A DNA stretch of 64,000 nucleotides from Vulcanimicrobiota bacterium (GCA_027307235.1 DAHUXH010000008.1:91224-155223); one strand, 5' to 3'; shown: positions 1 through 8,153, numbered from the stretch's first letter. Program-made: numbers and translations. Notes: generated from the letters alone by a model not told the origin.

Positions 1-568
1 TGCGGCCACGCGAACCGCCGATCTCGAGCGGCTTACCGGTGACGACGCCCGGCACGTTCTGACGAACGTGCATCGAGTACGTGTCCATGAACCATGCCAT
101 GATCTGCGGAGTCGTGTTGACGTCGGGGGCCGGAACGTCTTTATCCGGTCCGACGACTTCGACGAGTTCGGCCGCGTAACGGCGCGTGATGCGTTCGAGT
201 TCGTTGGTTGAAAGCTGGCTCGGGTCGCAGGTCACGCCGCCTTTGCCGCCACCGAACGGCAAGTCGACCACCGCGCACTTCCAGGTCATCCAGAAAGCGA
301 GCGCCGTGACCTCGTCGAGCGTCACACCGGGATGGTAGCGGATACCGCCTTTGGCCGGGCCGCGTGCGAAGTTGTACTGCACGCGATAGCCCGTGTAGAC
401 TTCGAAGTCACCGGTGTCGCGTTGGAACGGGATCGAGAAGATGATCTGGCGCGACGGATGCGTCAGGATGCGGCGCATGGATGAATCGAGTTCCAGCAAG
501 TCGGCAGCCTGGTTGAAATAGGAGATGCCGTCACCGAAAACCGAGACGTCGCGCGTAGTGGTCGACAT
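1..568 (-). CDS. gdhA: Glutamate dehydrogenase (Glu/Leu/Phe/Val family), 3' part outside window
   Basis: Reductive amination of 2-oxoglutarate or oxidative deamination of glutamate, in the cytoplasm. About 189 N-terminal codons are visible. They contain the family signatures [11 protein letters not shown], then [11 protein letters not shown] with the catalytic lysine, then a PAPDVNT stretch, in the order expected of the dimerisation/catalytic half. The NAD(P)-binding half lies beyond the left edge. I chose ATG at 568 because GGAGG lies about 11 bases upstream and the protein then begins at the usual distance from the first conserved block. It is transcribed leftward from a spacer of about 100 bases shared with the end of ychF. 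NAD versus NADP preference cannot be judged because the Rossmann domain is missing. Confidence 0.92.
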   Translation of the reverse strand, partial: MSTTTRDVSVFGDGISYFNQAADLLELDSSMRRILTHPSRQIIFSIPFQRDTGDFEVYTGYRVQYNFARGPAKGGIRYHPGVTLDEVTALAFWMTWKCAVVDLPFGGGKGGVTCDPSQLSTNELERITRRYAAELVEVVGPDKDVPAPDVNTTPQIMAWFMDTYSMHVRQNVPGVVTGKPLEIGGSRGR

Positions 569-667
569 AGACAGATGGAGCCTCCGATGGACTAAATAGC
601 CCTGGAAGGTTGGTGCTTCTAGGGCGAACTACCTTGCTTCAAATGTCGTGATCGGCCGCCCGTGTGC

Positions 668-1762
668 TCACACGTTGAAGCGGAAATTGACGACGTCACC
701 CTCTTGCATGACGTACTCCTTGCCCTCGCTGCGGACCAGCCCGGCCGCGCGCAGCGCATCCATGGTCTTGTACGTCACGTAGTCGCCGTACGACACGATC
801 TCCGCGCGGATGAAGCCGCGCTCGATGTCACTGTGAATCTTGCCGGCGGCCGCCGGAGCCTTCGTCGCCTTGGCAATCGTCCAGGCCCGGACTTCCTTCT
901 CGCCCGCCGTGAGAAACGTCATCAGGCCGAGGAGATCGTATGCGGTCAGGGCCAGTTCGTCCAGACCGCTGCGTTCGATGCCGAGTTCCCGGCAGAACTC
1001 CTGCGCCTCCTCGTCGGAGAGGCCAGCGAGTTCAGCCTCGATCTTGCCGCAGAGCACGACCACGGGGCTGCCCTCGGAAGCGGCGACGGCACGCACCTTC
1101 TCGACGAGCGGGCCCGGCCGGCCGATTTGGGCGTCGTCGATGTTCGCCACATAGAGCAACGGCTTGGCGGTGAGAAGGAAGGATTCGCGCGCCATCTCGC
1201 CTTCGAGCGAGTCGGGGGCAAACGATCGGGCCGGCTTTCCCTCTTCGAGCGCGGCGGCCACCCGATTGGCGGCATCGAGCGACGGACGGAGCTTGGGATT
1301 GGCCCTCGCCTCGCGTTCCAGCTTTTCCAGCCGCTTGCGTATCGTCGCAAGGTCGGCGAGCGCCAGTTCGATGTTGATGATCTCGATGTCGCGGGCCGGG
1401 TCGGGATCGCCTTCAACGTGCGTGACGTTGGGATCTTCGAAGCAACGAACGACCATGGCGATCGCATCCGTTTCCCGGATGTGGCTCAAGAACGCATTGC
1501 CGAGTCCCTGACCCGCACTCGCGCCGCGAACCAGCCCTGCGATATCGACGAAGCGGACCGTCGCCGGGACGATCCGTTCGCCGTTCACGAGTCCTTGCAA
1601 GACGCGCAAGCGCTCGTCGGGCACCGGAACCTCGCCGACGTTGGGTTCGATCGTCGCAAACGGGTAGTTGGCCGCGAGAGCTTGCGCGGAACGAGTAAGG
1701 GCGTTGAAAATCGTGGACTTGCCGACGTTCGGCAAACCGACGATGCCACAAGAAAGCGCCAT
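668..1762 (-). CDS. ychF: Redox-regulated ATPase/GTPase YchF
   Basis: OBG-family P-loop NTPase of 364 residues, the usual YchF length. The N-terminus carries the G1 motif in GIVGLPNVGKST (residues 6-17) followed by NALT. A G3-type segment DIAGLVRGAS follows, then a helical region (about 120-200). The C-terminal TGS-like domain ends in YVMQEGDVVNFRFNV, typical of the family. YchF associates with ribosomes and is implicated in stress and redox responses; it prefers ATP. It stands alone between the glutamate dehydrogenase and the divergent DUF151 gene. The start ATG at 1762 is fixed by the conserved MALSCGIVG beginning. Confidence 0.97.
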   Translation of the reverse strand: MALSCGIVGLPNVGKSTIFNALTRSAQALAANYPFATIEPNVGEVPVPDERLRVLQGLVNGERIVPATVRFVDIAGLVRGASAGQGLGNAFLSHIRETDAIAMVVRCFEDPNVTHVEGDPDPARDIEIINIELALADLATIRKRLEKLEREARANPKLRPSLDAANRVAAALEEGKPARSFAPDSLEGEMARESFLLTAKPLLYVANIDDAQIGRPGPLVEKVRAVAASEGSPVVVLCGKIEAELAGLSDEEAQEFCRELGIERSGLDELALTAYDLLGLMTFLTAGEKEVRAWTIAKATKAPAAAGKIHSDIERGFIRAEIVSYGDYVTYKTMDALRAAGLVRSEGKEYVMQEGDVVNFRFNV

Positions 1763-1832
1763 AATGAACCGCGCTCCGTTCGTCCGTTCGGCACCTTCGC
1801 CCTACCGCGAGCAAGAGAAACGGTCGCGGGCG

Positions 1833-1838
1833 TAGGAT
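1833..1838 (+). promoter_or_regulatory. Candidate -10 box for the DUF151 gene
   Basis: TAGGAT lies 9 bases before the ATG at 1848, with no Shine-Dalgarno sequence between them. If functional, the transcript would begin almost at the start codon (leaderless). No good -35 hexamer is visible, so this is tentative. Confidence 0.35.
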
Positions 1839-1847
1839 AGGTTAGCC

Positions 1848-2324
1848 ATGCGACAGATGAAGGTCGACAAGCTCGGGATCGACCTGCTCACGCACGACCC
1901 GGTCGTGATCCTCAAAGACGTTGACGGTCCGCACTACTTGCCGATCCTGATCGGGCCGTTCGAAGCGACGGCGATCGCGGTCGCGATCGAAGGCCAGGCC
2001 GTCCCGCGCCCGCTCTCTCACGACCTGATGCGCAACATCTTGGAATCGCTCGACGCGCAGCTCGAACAAGTCGTCATTCACGACATCCGCGAATCGACGT
2101 TCTTCGCCAAGCTGGTCGTGCGCCGGAACGGCGAGCTGCAAGAGATCGACGCTCGCCCCTCCGACGGCATCGCGCTTGCGCTGCGCATGAGCGCGCCCAT
2201 CTACGTGACCGACAAGATCGTCCTGGAAGAGGCGGCGACGGAGAACAAGGAATCCGAGGACGCATCGGTCGAGCGGTTCAAGAAGTTTCTGGAAGATCTC
2301 AAACCGTCCGATTTCAACCGCTGA
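1848..2324 (+). CDS. Bifunctional nuclease domain protein (DUF151)
   Basis: A 158-residue single-domain DUF151/BFN protein. The characteristic start MKVDKLGIDLLTHDPVVILKD leads into LPILIGPFEATAIA, then RPLSHDLMRNILESL and the SDGIALALR block. DUF151 proteins are small and often conserved; plant and thermophile members have reported RNase/DNase activity, but the bacterial role is unsettled. The gene is divergent from ychF and lies 48 bases upstream of the MTA phosphorylase gene, so the two may share a transcript. The acidic, low-complexity C-terminal tail (about 130-158) is outside the domain. Confidence 0.9.
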   Translation: MRQMKVDKLGIDLLTHDPVVILKDVDGPHYLPILIGPFEATAIAVAIEGQAVPRPLSHDLMRNILESLDAQLEQVVIHDIRESTFFAKLVVRRNGELQEIDARPSDGIALALRMSAPIYVTDKIVLEEAATENKESEDASVERFKKFLEDLKPSDFNR

Positions 2325-2372
2325 CGTTAGGAACCGAGGGGTGCGCGCTTTCCTCTTCGAAAGCTGCCGCCC

Positions 2373-3170
2373 ATGAATACCAACGAACGCGCCGACATCG
2401 GCGTTTTTGGCGGATCGGGATTCTATTCCCTGATCGAAAATGCTCGCGAAGTGTGGGTCGAGACGCCGTACGGCGCGCCGACCGACAAGATCGCGCTCGG
2501 CGAGATCGCCGGAAAAAAAGTCGCCTTCCTGCCTCGCCACGGCAAGGACCACCGCTTCCCGCCGCAGTCGATCAACTATCTCGCAAACGCCTATGCGATG
2601 AAGATGCTCGGTGTGAAGTTCATCATCGGGCCCAATGCGTGCGGCTCGCTCGCGCAGCACGTGAAGCCGGGCTCAATGGTGGTGTGCGATCAGGTCGTCG
2701 ATCGCACTTCCGGACGCAAGGACACGTTTTTCGACGGTCCGGTCACCACGCACGTCAGCTTCGCCGACCCGTACTGCCCGACGTTGCGTCCGATCGCCGT
2801 CGAATCGCTGAGATCGCTCGGCATCGACACGCACGACCGCGGCACGGTGGTTGTCATTCAAGGACCGCGCTTCTCCACGCGTTCGGAGTCTCGCTGGTTT
2901 CAGAGCCAAGGCTGGGAAGTCATCAACATGACGCAGTACCCGGAATGCTACCTGGCTCGCGAACTCGAGATGTGCTACGTGAACATTTCGCTTATCACCG
3001 ACTACGACGTCGGGTTGGAAGGCATGAAGCCGGTCTCGCACCACGAGGTCATAGAAATCTTCAACAAAAACAATGAGCGCGTCCGGGGCGCAATCGGAAA
3101 GATCATCGAGAAGATCGATGTCACCAAGGACTGCTCGTGCCACCACGCGCTCGACGGAGCGCGCGCGTAA
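2373..3170 (+). CDS. mtnP: S-methyl-5'-thioadenosine phosphorylase
   Basis: Phosphorolysis of methylthioadenosine, the by-product of spermidine synthesis, to adenine and 5-methylthioribose-1-phosphate. The 265 residues carry the PNP/MTAP type 2 signatures: GVFGGSGFY at the N-terminus, FLPRHGKDHR with the phosphate-binding RHG, NYLANAYAMK and GPNACGSL. QGPRFSTRSE and NMTQYPE follow, then LITDYDVGLE with the purine-contacting DYD. The DYD favours 6-aminopurine substrates over 6-oxopurines. SpeD and SpeE, which generate the substrate, are encoded at 39027-40407. No clear ribosome-binding site precedes the ATG. Confidence 0.93.
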   Translation: MNTNERADIGVFGGSGFYSLIENAREVWVETPYGAPTDKIALGEIAGKKVAFLPRHGKDHRFPPQSINYLANAYAMKMLGVKFIIGPNACGSLAQHVKPGSMVVCDQVVDRTSGRKDTFFDGPVTTHVSFADPYCPTLRPIAVESLRSLGIDTHDRGTVVVIQGPRFSTRSESRWFQSQGWEVINMTQYPECYLARELEMCYVNISLITDYDVGLEGMKPVSHHEVIEIFNKNNERVRGAIGKIIEKIDVTKDCSCHHALDGARA

Positions 3171-3171
3171 C

Positions 3172-3873
3172 GTGAAGCGGCTGCGGCACGCCGATCTCGG
3201 CATCTACCCGCGAGCGCTTGTGTCGCTTGTGCGTCATCCCGCCATCATCGTCGTGCCGCTCCTCGCGGCTGTTGTCTCCCTCCTCCTCGAACAACTGCAA
3301 AACCTCGCGACCGACCCGTTGGGCGGTGCCGGAGGTTCCATCTTCGGGTTGATCGTGCAGATGGTCTACGGTTTTTCGTTTGGCGTTGCGATCATGTACG
3401 CAAACGACGTTCAGCGCTCACGCCGCACGAACTTCGACAGCATTTGGGAAGAAGCGCGCCGCAAGGCGGGCGGCATACTCCTGGCAACGATCGGGTTCTA
3501 CTTCGTCCTCTACGTCGCGGGTCTCGTGGGCGGGTTGATCGGCGGATTCGGCTCGATCATCCTACAGCTCGTCGCCGCGTACTTTCTCATCTACACCGTA
3601 CCGGCGGCGGCCATCGGCGGCATGCCGGGATCGCTCGCGCTCTCCGCTTCGATTCGGGCCGTGAAGAACGACTATGTGGGGACGGCGATTCTCGCCGTCG
3701 TCTTCATCGCGCTGTGGATCGCACTTCCGCAGTTTGCCGTCGCGTGGCTTGCGCCGTTCGGGTATTACGCAGCGATATTCGGTCTTGCAGCCTTGCACGC
3801 GATCGTACTCGGCTACCTCGCGTTCCCGTTCTCAAAACAGTACGACGACATCGCGTTCACGCGCTTCTGGTAG
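3172..3873 (+). CDS. Multi-pass membrane protein of unknown function
   Basis: A 233-residue hydrophobic protein starting at a GTG two bases after the mtnP stop. An upstream in-frame start would overlap mtnP by about 100 bases and add an arginine/serine-rich stretch typical of out-of-frame reading, so I rejected it. The N-terminal ALVSLVRHPAIIVVPLLAAVV is followed by roughly five membrane segments, with conserved-looking glycines near 120-130. It may resemble families such as DUF6159, but I cannot confirm this. Tight coupling to mtnP suggests co-transcription. The 3' end overlaps the convergent holB by 17 bases. Confidence 0.75.
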   Translation: MKRLRHADLGIYPRALVSLVRHPAIIVVPLLAAVVSLLLEQLQNLATDPLGGAGGSIFGLIVQMVYGFSFGVAIMYANDVQRSRRTNFDSIWEEARRKAGGILLATIGFYFVLYVAGLVGGLIGGFGSIILQLVAAYFLIYTVPAAAIGGMPGSLALSASIRAVKNDYVGTAILAVVFIALWIALPQFAVAWLAPFGYYAAIFGLAALHAIVLGYLAFPFSKQYDDIAFTRFW

Positions 3874-4879
3874 TAGCGGCGCCCGTGATCGCCATGCGAA
3901 CGAGATCGCTCACCATCGCCGGACTGACGTTGCTCTGCGCCACGCGTTGCGCGGCGGCGACGCGCGCCAAGATCGCTTCCGACGCGGCGATGTCGATTGC
4001 ACCCAGCCGGCGCAACTCCGCCTCGTAATCCGACGCACACAGTTCCACGCCGCCCAGACCGAGCACCAGCCAGTCGCGCACCAGCATCTTGATCGTGTTC
4101 AAGCCGTCTTCCAGCGTGTCGCGCGTCGCCCACGGCGTCTGCGGCGTGCCGCCGGACACCGCTTCGAAGAACCAGTCCGCGACCAGCGCGCGCAGCGGCT
4201 GCTCGTCGCCGCCGATGGCCGCGATCGCGCCCGACACACTTCCCGGCGTGATCTTCACGGCGCGCGCGACATCCTCGCTCGCATAGCCGAGTCCGCTCAA
4301 CACCTCGGAGACCTGCCCGGCCGCGAGCGGCGGAAAGACGAGTTCGATGACGCGCGACCGGATGGTCGGAAGGATGCGCGCGGGCGTGGCGGTCGTGATC
4401 ATCAGCACCACTCCCGAGGGAGGTTCTTCGAAGAATTTCAGCAAGGCGTTGGCAGCGTGGTGGGTGGCAAAGTCGAGATCGCCCAGCAAGAGCACGCGCA
4501 TGCCGCCTTCGTATGACTGCATCGACAGCAACCGCACGAGATCGCGTGCGGTGAGGTCGTCGCTCTCGTAAAATCCCGCGCCGCCGTCACCTTCGCCGAT
4601 CTTCAGCGTGCCGACATGTTCGAGAAAATCGGGGTGCCGCGTCGCGTCTCCGGCGGAGAAGAGCTTACACGACGTGCAGGTGCCGTCGTAGCCGAGCACA
4701 CCGTGCGGATGGGGCGCTTCGCACAACAACGATTGCGCGAGCCTGCGGGCAAAAGTCTTCTTGCCGACGCCGGCCGGACCCGAGAAGAGATAGGCGTGCG
4801 CCAACTCCGCGCGCGTCATGCGCGAAAAATATCGCTTTGGCCCCTCGGCTCCGGCGACGCCGAAGTGCAGGTCGCTCAC
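3857..4879 (-). CDS. holB: DNA polymerase III subunit delta' (clamp-loader)
   Basis: A 340-residue AAA+ clamp-loader subunit. The Walker A-like segment SGPAGVGKK lies near residues 33-41. A cysteine cluster, CEAPHPHG followed by CTSCK, corresponds to the delta'/DnaX zinc motif with longer spacing. A Walker B-like LLLGDLD and a sensor-type TATPARILPTIRSR follow, the latter close to the SRC motif but lacking the cysteine (SRV). It begins with a GTG overlapping the tmk stop (GTGA), so tmk-holB form an operon, a common bacterial arrangement. Delta' and the gamma/tau paralogue are easily confused; the length and tmk linkage favour delta'. Confidence 0.88.
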   Translation of the reverse strand: MSDLHFGVAGAEGPKRYFSRMTRAELAHAYLFSGPAGVGKKTFARRLAQSLLCEAPHPHGVLGYDGTCTSCKLFSAGDATRHPDFLEHVGTLKIGEGDGGAGFYESDDLTARDLVRLLSMQSYEGGMRVLLLGDLDFATHHAANALLKFFEEPPSGVVLMITTATPARILPTIRSRVIELVFPPLAAGQVSEVLSGLGYASEDVARAVKITPGSVSGAIAAIGGDEQPLRALVADWFFEAVSGGTPQTPWATRDTLEDGLNTIKMLVRDWLVLGLGGVELCASDYEAELRRLGAIDIAASEAILARVAAAQRVAQSNVSPAMVSDLVRMAITGAATTRSA

Positions 4880-5484
4880 GCGACGTAGTCCGCAATCGCC
4901 TGCAAGGCTTCGTCGACGAGCGTCTGGGCCTGCGCGGTCCCGTCGAGCATGACGATCCGGTTGGACTGAGCCGCGAGCGCAAGGAAACCGCCGCGCACTC
5001 GCTCGTGAAAGGCCAGGCTCTCGCCTTCAATGCGATCCACGTGCCCACGCCGCTGCGCGGTGCGCAGGCGCGAGACTTCAATCGGCACGTCGAGAAGGAA
5101 CGTGACGTCGGGGATCAGTTGGCCGGTCGCCGTATCGCAGATCGCTTGCAGAGCGCCCAAATCGAGGCCGCGGCCGAACCCCTGGTAGGCAAGTGTCGAG
5201 TCAGTATATCGGTCGCAGAGCACGGTCTCGCCCGCTGCCAACGCCGGCCGGATGACCTCGCCCACGAGCTGGGCTCGCGAGGCGTTCACGAGTAAAACTT
5301 CGGTCATCGGAAGCTGCTGGGAGCCGGGTTCCAGAAAGAGCTGTCGAATCGCATCGCCGATTAGGGTGCCGCCGGGTTCGCGTGTCGTAAGGACACGCCG
5401 CCCTGCGGCGCGCAAGCGGTCGGCCACACCTGCGAGGAGCGTGGATTTTCCGCTCCCCTCGATGCCCTCGATGGTAATGAACAT
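4876..5484 (-). CDS. tmk: Thymidylate kinase
   Basis: Phosphorylates dTMP to dTDP. The 202 residues match the family length. The P-loop GIEGSGKST lies at residues 7-15, TTREPGGT (about 35-43) supplies the dTMP-binding arginine, and the DRYTDSTLAYQG segment (about 93-104) is diagnostic. A lid region with RLRTAQRR is visible. It is the first gene of a tmk-holB pair joined by a GTGA overlap. The PilZ-like gene is divergent, leaving only 30 bases between the two starts. Confidence 0.96.
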   Translation of the reverse strand: MFITIEGIEGSGKSTLLAGVADRLRAAGRRVLTTREPGGTLIGDAIRQLFLEPGSQQLPMTEVLLVNASRAQLVGEVIRPALAAGETVLCDRYTDSTLAYQGFGRGLDLGALQAICDTATGQLIPDVTFLLDVPIEVSRLRTAQRRGHVDRIEGESLAFHERVRGGFLALAAQSNRIVMLDGTAQAQTLVDEALQAIADYVA

Positions 5485-5514
5485 GAGAGACTCGCTTCGA
5501 CAAATGAGAACACT

Positions 5515-6204
5515 ATGACTTTCGGCGGCTCACTCCTCGGCGATGTCATCGAGTGGTTCCTCACGCGCGTGGGGGATCGACGCCAGTACAAGCGCAGAGC
5601 CGGCGCCTTCCACATGTGGTGGCTCCCGGAAAACCAGGCGCCGGTGCAGGGCATCGGCATGGAACTCTCGCCCAACGGGATCGTCTTCATCATCAAAGCC
5701 GGCATTCAGGCGCCCGAGTTCAACATCCGCATGCGCATACGCGAGCAGATGCTGCCAGCCCGCGTCAAGCGCGTCCGGTACGACGTCATGGACTATAAAG
5801 GCGAGAAGTTCAACCGCTACGTGTGCGAGCTTCAGGGCATCGCCGCCGACCATTGGGATGCGATCGTCCGTTACGTCAACGACACACCCGAGCCGATCGA
5901 CCGTCGCAAACAGCAGAACCAAGAGATGTCCAACCGCGTCGACGACGCTTATCGTCTGCTGCCGATGGCGATCCAGCAGAAGCTCATCGACCTGCTCGTC
6001 GGCCAGCGCAAGCTCGAAGCGCCCGCACCCGGCCAGACGCCCTTGATCAAGCTTTTTTACGGAGGGCTCGTGAACGTTCCGGGCAAGGGCAAAGCGCACC
6101 GCGTCAACGTCCACAGCCGCATCAAGGTCAACGACGACATGATGGCCTACGACTCACGCTTTTTGGTGACAGAACCCGGCGGCGAAATCATCCAACAATC
6201 GTGA
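5515..6204 (+). CDS. PilZ-like domain protein
   Basis: A 229-residue cytoplasmic protein. RRQYKRRAG (about 21-29) followed after some 24 residues by ELSPNG matches the spacing of a PilZ c-di-GMP motif (RxxxR, then D/NxSxxG), but glutamate replaces the usual D/N. The middle has a beta-rich NIRMRIREQMLPARVKRVRY stretch typical of PilZ barrels. The second half (about 130-229) is helical and unassigned. Its stop codon TGA at 6202 lies in the first bases of a dispersed repeat. The c-di-GMP role is inference; it could equally be a degenerate PilZ acting through protein contacts. Confidence 0.6.
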   Translation: MTFGGSLLGDVIEWFLTRVGDRRQYKRRAGAFHMWWLPENQAPVQGIGMELSPNGIVFIIKAGIQAPEFNIRMRIREQMLPARVKRVRYDVMDYKGEKFNRYVCELQGIAADHWDAIVRYVNDTPEPIDRRKQQNQEMSNRVDDAYRLLPMAIQQKLIDLLVGQRKLEAPAPGQTPLIKLFYGGLVNVPGKGKAHRVNVHSRIKVNDDMMAYDSRFLVTEPGGEIIQQS

Positions 6205-6252
6205 CGGGGGCTGATTTCCGCCAGGCCGTCGTTGCGAAGAGGCTCGTGTACC
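6201..6252 (+). repeat. Lone left arm of the dispersed palindromic repeat (copy A')
   Basis: 52 bases that repeat 6253-6304 almost exactly (GTGACGGGGGCTGATTTCCG onward, with one difference, GGCCGTCG against GGCCTTCG). It has no right arm of its own. The PilZ-like gene's stop codon is its second to fourth bases. It looks like a partial tandem duplication of the adjoining palindrome. Confidence 0.9.
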
Positions 6253-6358
6253 GTGACGGGGGCTGATTTCCGCCAGGCCTTCGTTGCGAAGAGGCTCGTG
6301 TACCGTAGTACACTTCGCCTCTTCGCGCCTCGGCCTGACGAAAATCAGACCCCGTCAC
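6253..6358 (+). repeat. Dispersed palindromic repeat, copy A
   Basis: A 106-bp imperfect palindrome bounded by GTGACGGGG and CCCCGTCAC. The inner part reads CCAGGCC, TTCGTTGCGAAGAGG and GTGTAC, then a CGTA turn, then GTACAC, CCTCTTCGC and GGCCTG. With copies at 6426, 14998 and 33303 it forms one family. Together with copy B it fills the 320-base convergent gap between the PilZ-like gene and the R3H ATPase gene; 6359-6425 holds nothing I recognise. Confidence 0.93.
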
Positions 6359-6425
6359 TAGATCAAGATGGCGCGTTGCTTACTGCTGACGCGCTGTTTT
6401 GCTTTTGGAAGGGGAGAGGCTTGTC

Positions 6426-6525
6426 GGAAGGTTTGATTTTCGTCGGGCCTAGGCGCGGTGAGGCGACGTGTACTGTGGTACACGAGCCTCTCCGCAACGA
6501 CGGCCTGGCGAAAATCAAACCTTCC
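6426..6525 (-). repeat. Dispersed palindromic repeat, copy B
   Basis: A 100-bp palindrome with perfectly paired outer 17 bases (GGAAGGTTTGATTTTCG and its complement). The tip is GTGTAC, TGTG, GTACAC on the + strand. The last base is also the last base of the TAG stop codon of the leftward R3H ATPase gene. Confidence 0.93.
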
Positions 6526-8063
6526 TACTCGGACTTGAAGATTCTTACGCGGCGGTTCGGCTCCAAGCCGGTGCTTCTTGATTGCACTCGGTATTTTTCG
6601 GCGAGTTGGTGTTGTTGACGGCGGACGTACGACGTCTGGGGTGAGAGTTCGATGGCCTTGTTGGTCAACATGACCTGATAGATCGCTTCCTCGGTCTCGC
6701 GCAACGCAATCTCTTCGTTATCGATGGCGCCGAGGTGAAACACGTCGCGCAACGCAGTTTGAATTTGCGTCGTGGTGTTGGTCTTGATCGAGTAGATCGG
6801 CACGTTGTCGGATGCGATCTGCTTGAGTTTCGGCTGCTGCTTGCGTTCGAGTGTCTTGAGCGTCAGCACGACGTCGGCTTCGTCCCACGCGCGAGCGATC
6901 GTCGCGTGGATGCGCAGGTTGTGGACGGCGCGCTCGATCTTGTTGCGCGAAACGCCGTACGGAAAGATCGAGATCGGTTTCTCGCCTTCTTCGACCTCAT
7001 GATGGTCCTCGCCGTACGCCTCGGCGATCTGCGGCATCGATTCCGGAACGGCTTCCTGAACGATCGCCACTTGGCCGGTCGCGGTGCGCTGGCGAATCTC
7101 CGGCTGCGGTTGATAGCCGCGCAGGAGAGCATCGACCACCTCGCCGACGTTCTTGTGAATGGCGAGACGATCGCGGTCGATGATCTCGACGACCACGTCG
7201 AACGTCGGAGGAGCTTTGCGCTCGAGCACGGTCTTGCGCGTGCCGCGGCGGCGCGCTTCCTCGTCGGAAAGTGTGACCGCGCTGATGCCGCCGACCAGAT
7301 CGGAGAGCGTCGGATTCATGAGGAGATTTTCGAGCGTCTGACCGTGCGCGGTCCCGATCAACGTCACGCCGCGTTCGGCGATCGTGCGCGCAGCCACAGC
7401 TTCGGCTTCCGTGCCGATCTCGTCGATCACGATGACCTGCGGCATGTGGTTCTCGACGGCTTCGATCATGACGGCGTGCTGCAGCGCCGGATCGGCGACT
7501 TGCATGCGGCGGGCCGTCCCGATGCCCGGATGCGGAATGTCGCTGTCACCGGCGATTTCGTTCGACGAGTCGACGATGACGACGCGCTTGCGCTCCTCGC
7601 TCAGAATGCGCGCGCACTCGCGCAGCATCGTCGTCTTACCGACGCCCGGGCGGCCGAGCAGGCAGATTGACTGTCCGCTGCGCAGCACGTCGAGCACGAT
7701 GTCGATGGTTCCGTACACGGCGCGGCCCACACGACAGGTCAATCCGACGATCTTGCCGGTGCGATTGCGGATCGCGCTGATGCGATGCAGTGTTTGTTCG
7801 ATACCCGCGCGATTGTCCGCGCCGAACGGTGAGATGCGCGAACTGACGTGGGCGATATCTTCGTTGGTGACCGACGTGTCGCTCAGATAGACAAAATCGT
7901 GCTCGAAACGAGCCTCGGGCGGACGCCCGAGATCGAGCACGACCTCAATGATGGATTCGAGATTGGGGAGTCTTACGAGCGCTTGCCGGATCGGCAGGGG
8001 GAAGATATCGAGGAGTTGACTGAGCTCCCAGCCGGGGGCGATGGATTCCGCCTTGACCGCCAA
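6525..8063 (-). CDS. SpoIIIAA/Ycf45-type AAA ATPase with C-terminal R3H domain
   Basis: A 512-residue protein. An N-terminal helical region precedes a RecA/secretion-type ATPase with Walker A LLGRPGVGKTT, a Walker B ending VIVIDEIGTEAE, and TLIGTAHG. After a linker the C-terminus carries an R3H domain, RRQQHQLAEKY leading to STGLEPNRRVRIF, which binds single-stranded nucleic acid. This architecture is known from cyanobacteria and plastids (Ycf45) and resembles SpoIIIAA of Bacillus, but its cellular job outside sporulation is unclear. Translation probably starts at TTG 8063, preceded by AGAGGG. The start region is divergent from the glycosyltransferase (90-base spacer with an AT-rich tract), and the stop abuts repeat copy B. 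Confidence 0.88.
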   Translation of the reverse strand: MAVKAESIAPGWELSQLLDIFPLPIRQALVRLPNLESIIEVVLDLGRPPEARFEHDFVYLSDTSVTNEDIAHVSSRISPFGADNRAGIEQTLHRISAIRNRTGKIVGLTCRVGRAVYGTIDIVLDVLRSGQSICLLGRPGVGKTTMLRECARILSEERKRVVIVDSSNEIAGDSDIPHPGIGTARRMQVADPALQHAVMIEAVENHMPQVIVIDEIGTEAEAVAARTIAERGVTLIGTAHGQTLENLLMNPTLSDLVGGISAVTLSDEEARRRGTRKTVLERKAPPTFDVVVEIIDRDRLAIHKNVGEVVDALLRGYQPQPEIRQRTATGQVAIVQEAVPESMPQIAEAYGEDHHEVEEGEKPISIFPYGVSRNKIERAVHNLRIHATIARAWDEADVVLTLKTLERKQQPKLKQIASDNVPIYSIKTNTTTQIQTALRDVFHLGAIDNEEIALRETEEAIYQVMLTNKAIELSPQTSYVRRQQHQLAEKYRVQSRSTGLEPNRRVRIFKSE

Positions 8064-8153
8064 TACTGACCCTCTCTTCCCAGATGAGTCCGTTTTAAAA
8101 ACAGTTGCACGGCCGCAGGCGGTTCCCTGCCGCGTGCAATCGAAGAAACGCGC

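Noticed and set aside
662..1840. Long open frame antisense to ychF, and similar ones at 11262-12668, 33347-34936, 36687-37691 and 62132-63352
   Set aside because: They mirror well-recognised genes on the other strand, and their translations are rich in Arg/His/Asp with no family match: a usual artefact of GC-rich codon use.
6201..6525. Repeats as a CRISPR array or IS ends
   Set aside because: No regular spacers and no transposase gene. Each copy is one long palindrome, and the duplicated arm lacks further units.
6232..6618. Apparent small proteins within the repeat (e.g. 6232-6618)
   Set aside because: The frame exists only because the repeat is translated; the same peptide appears at other repeat copies on different strands and has no start signal.
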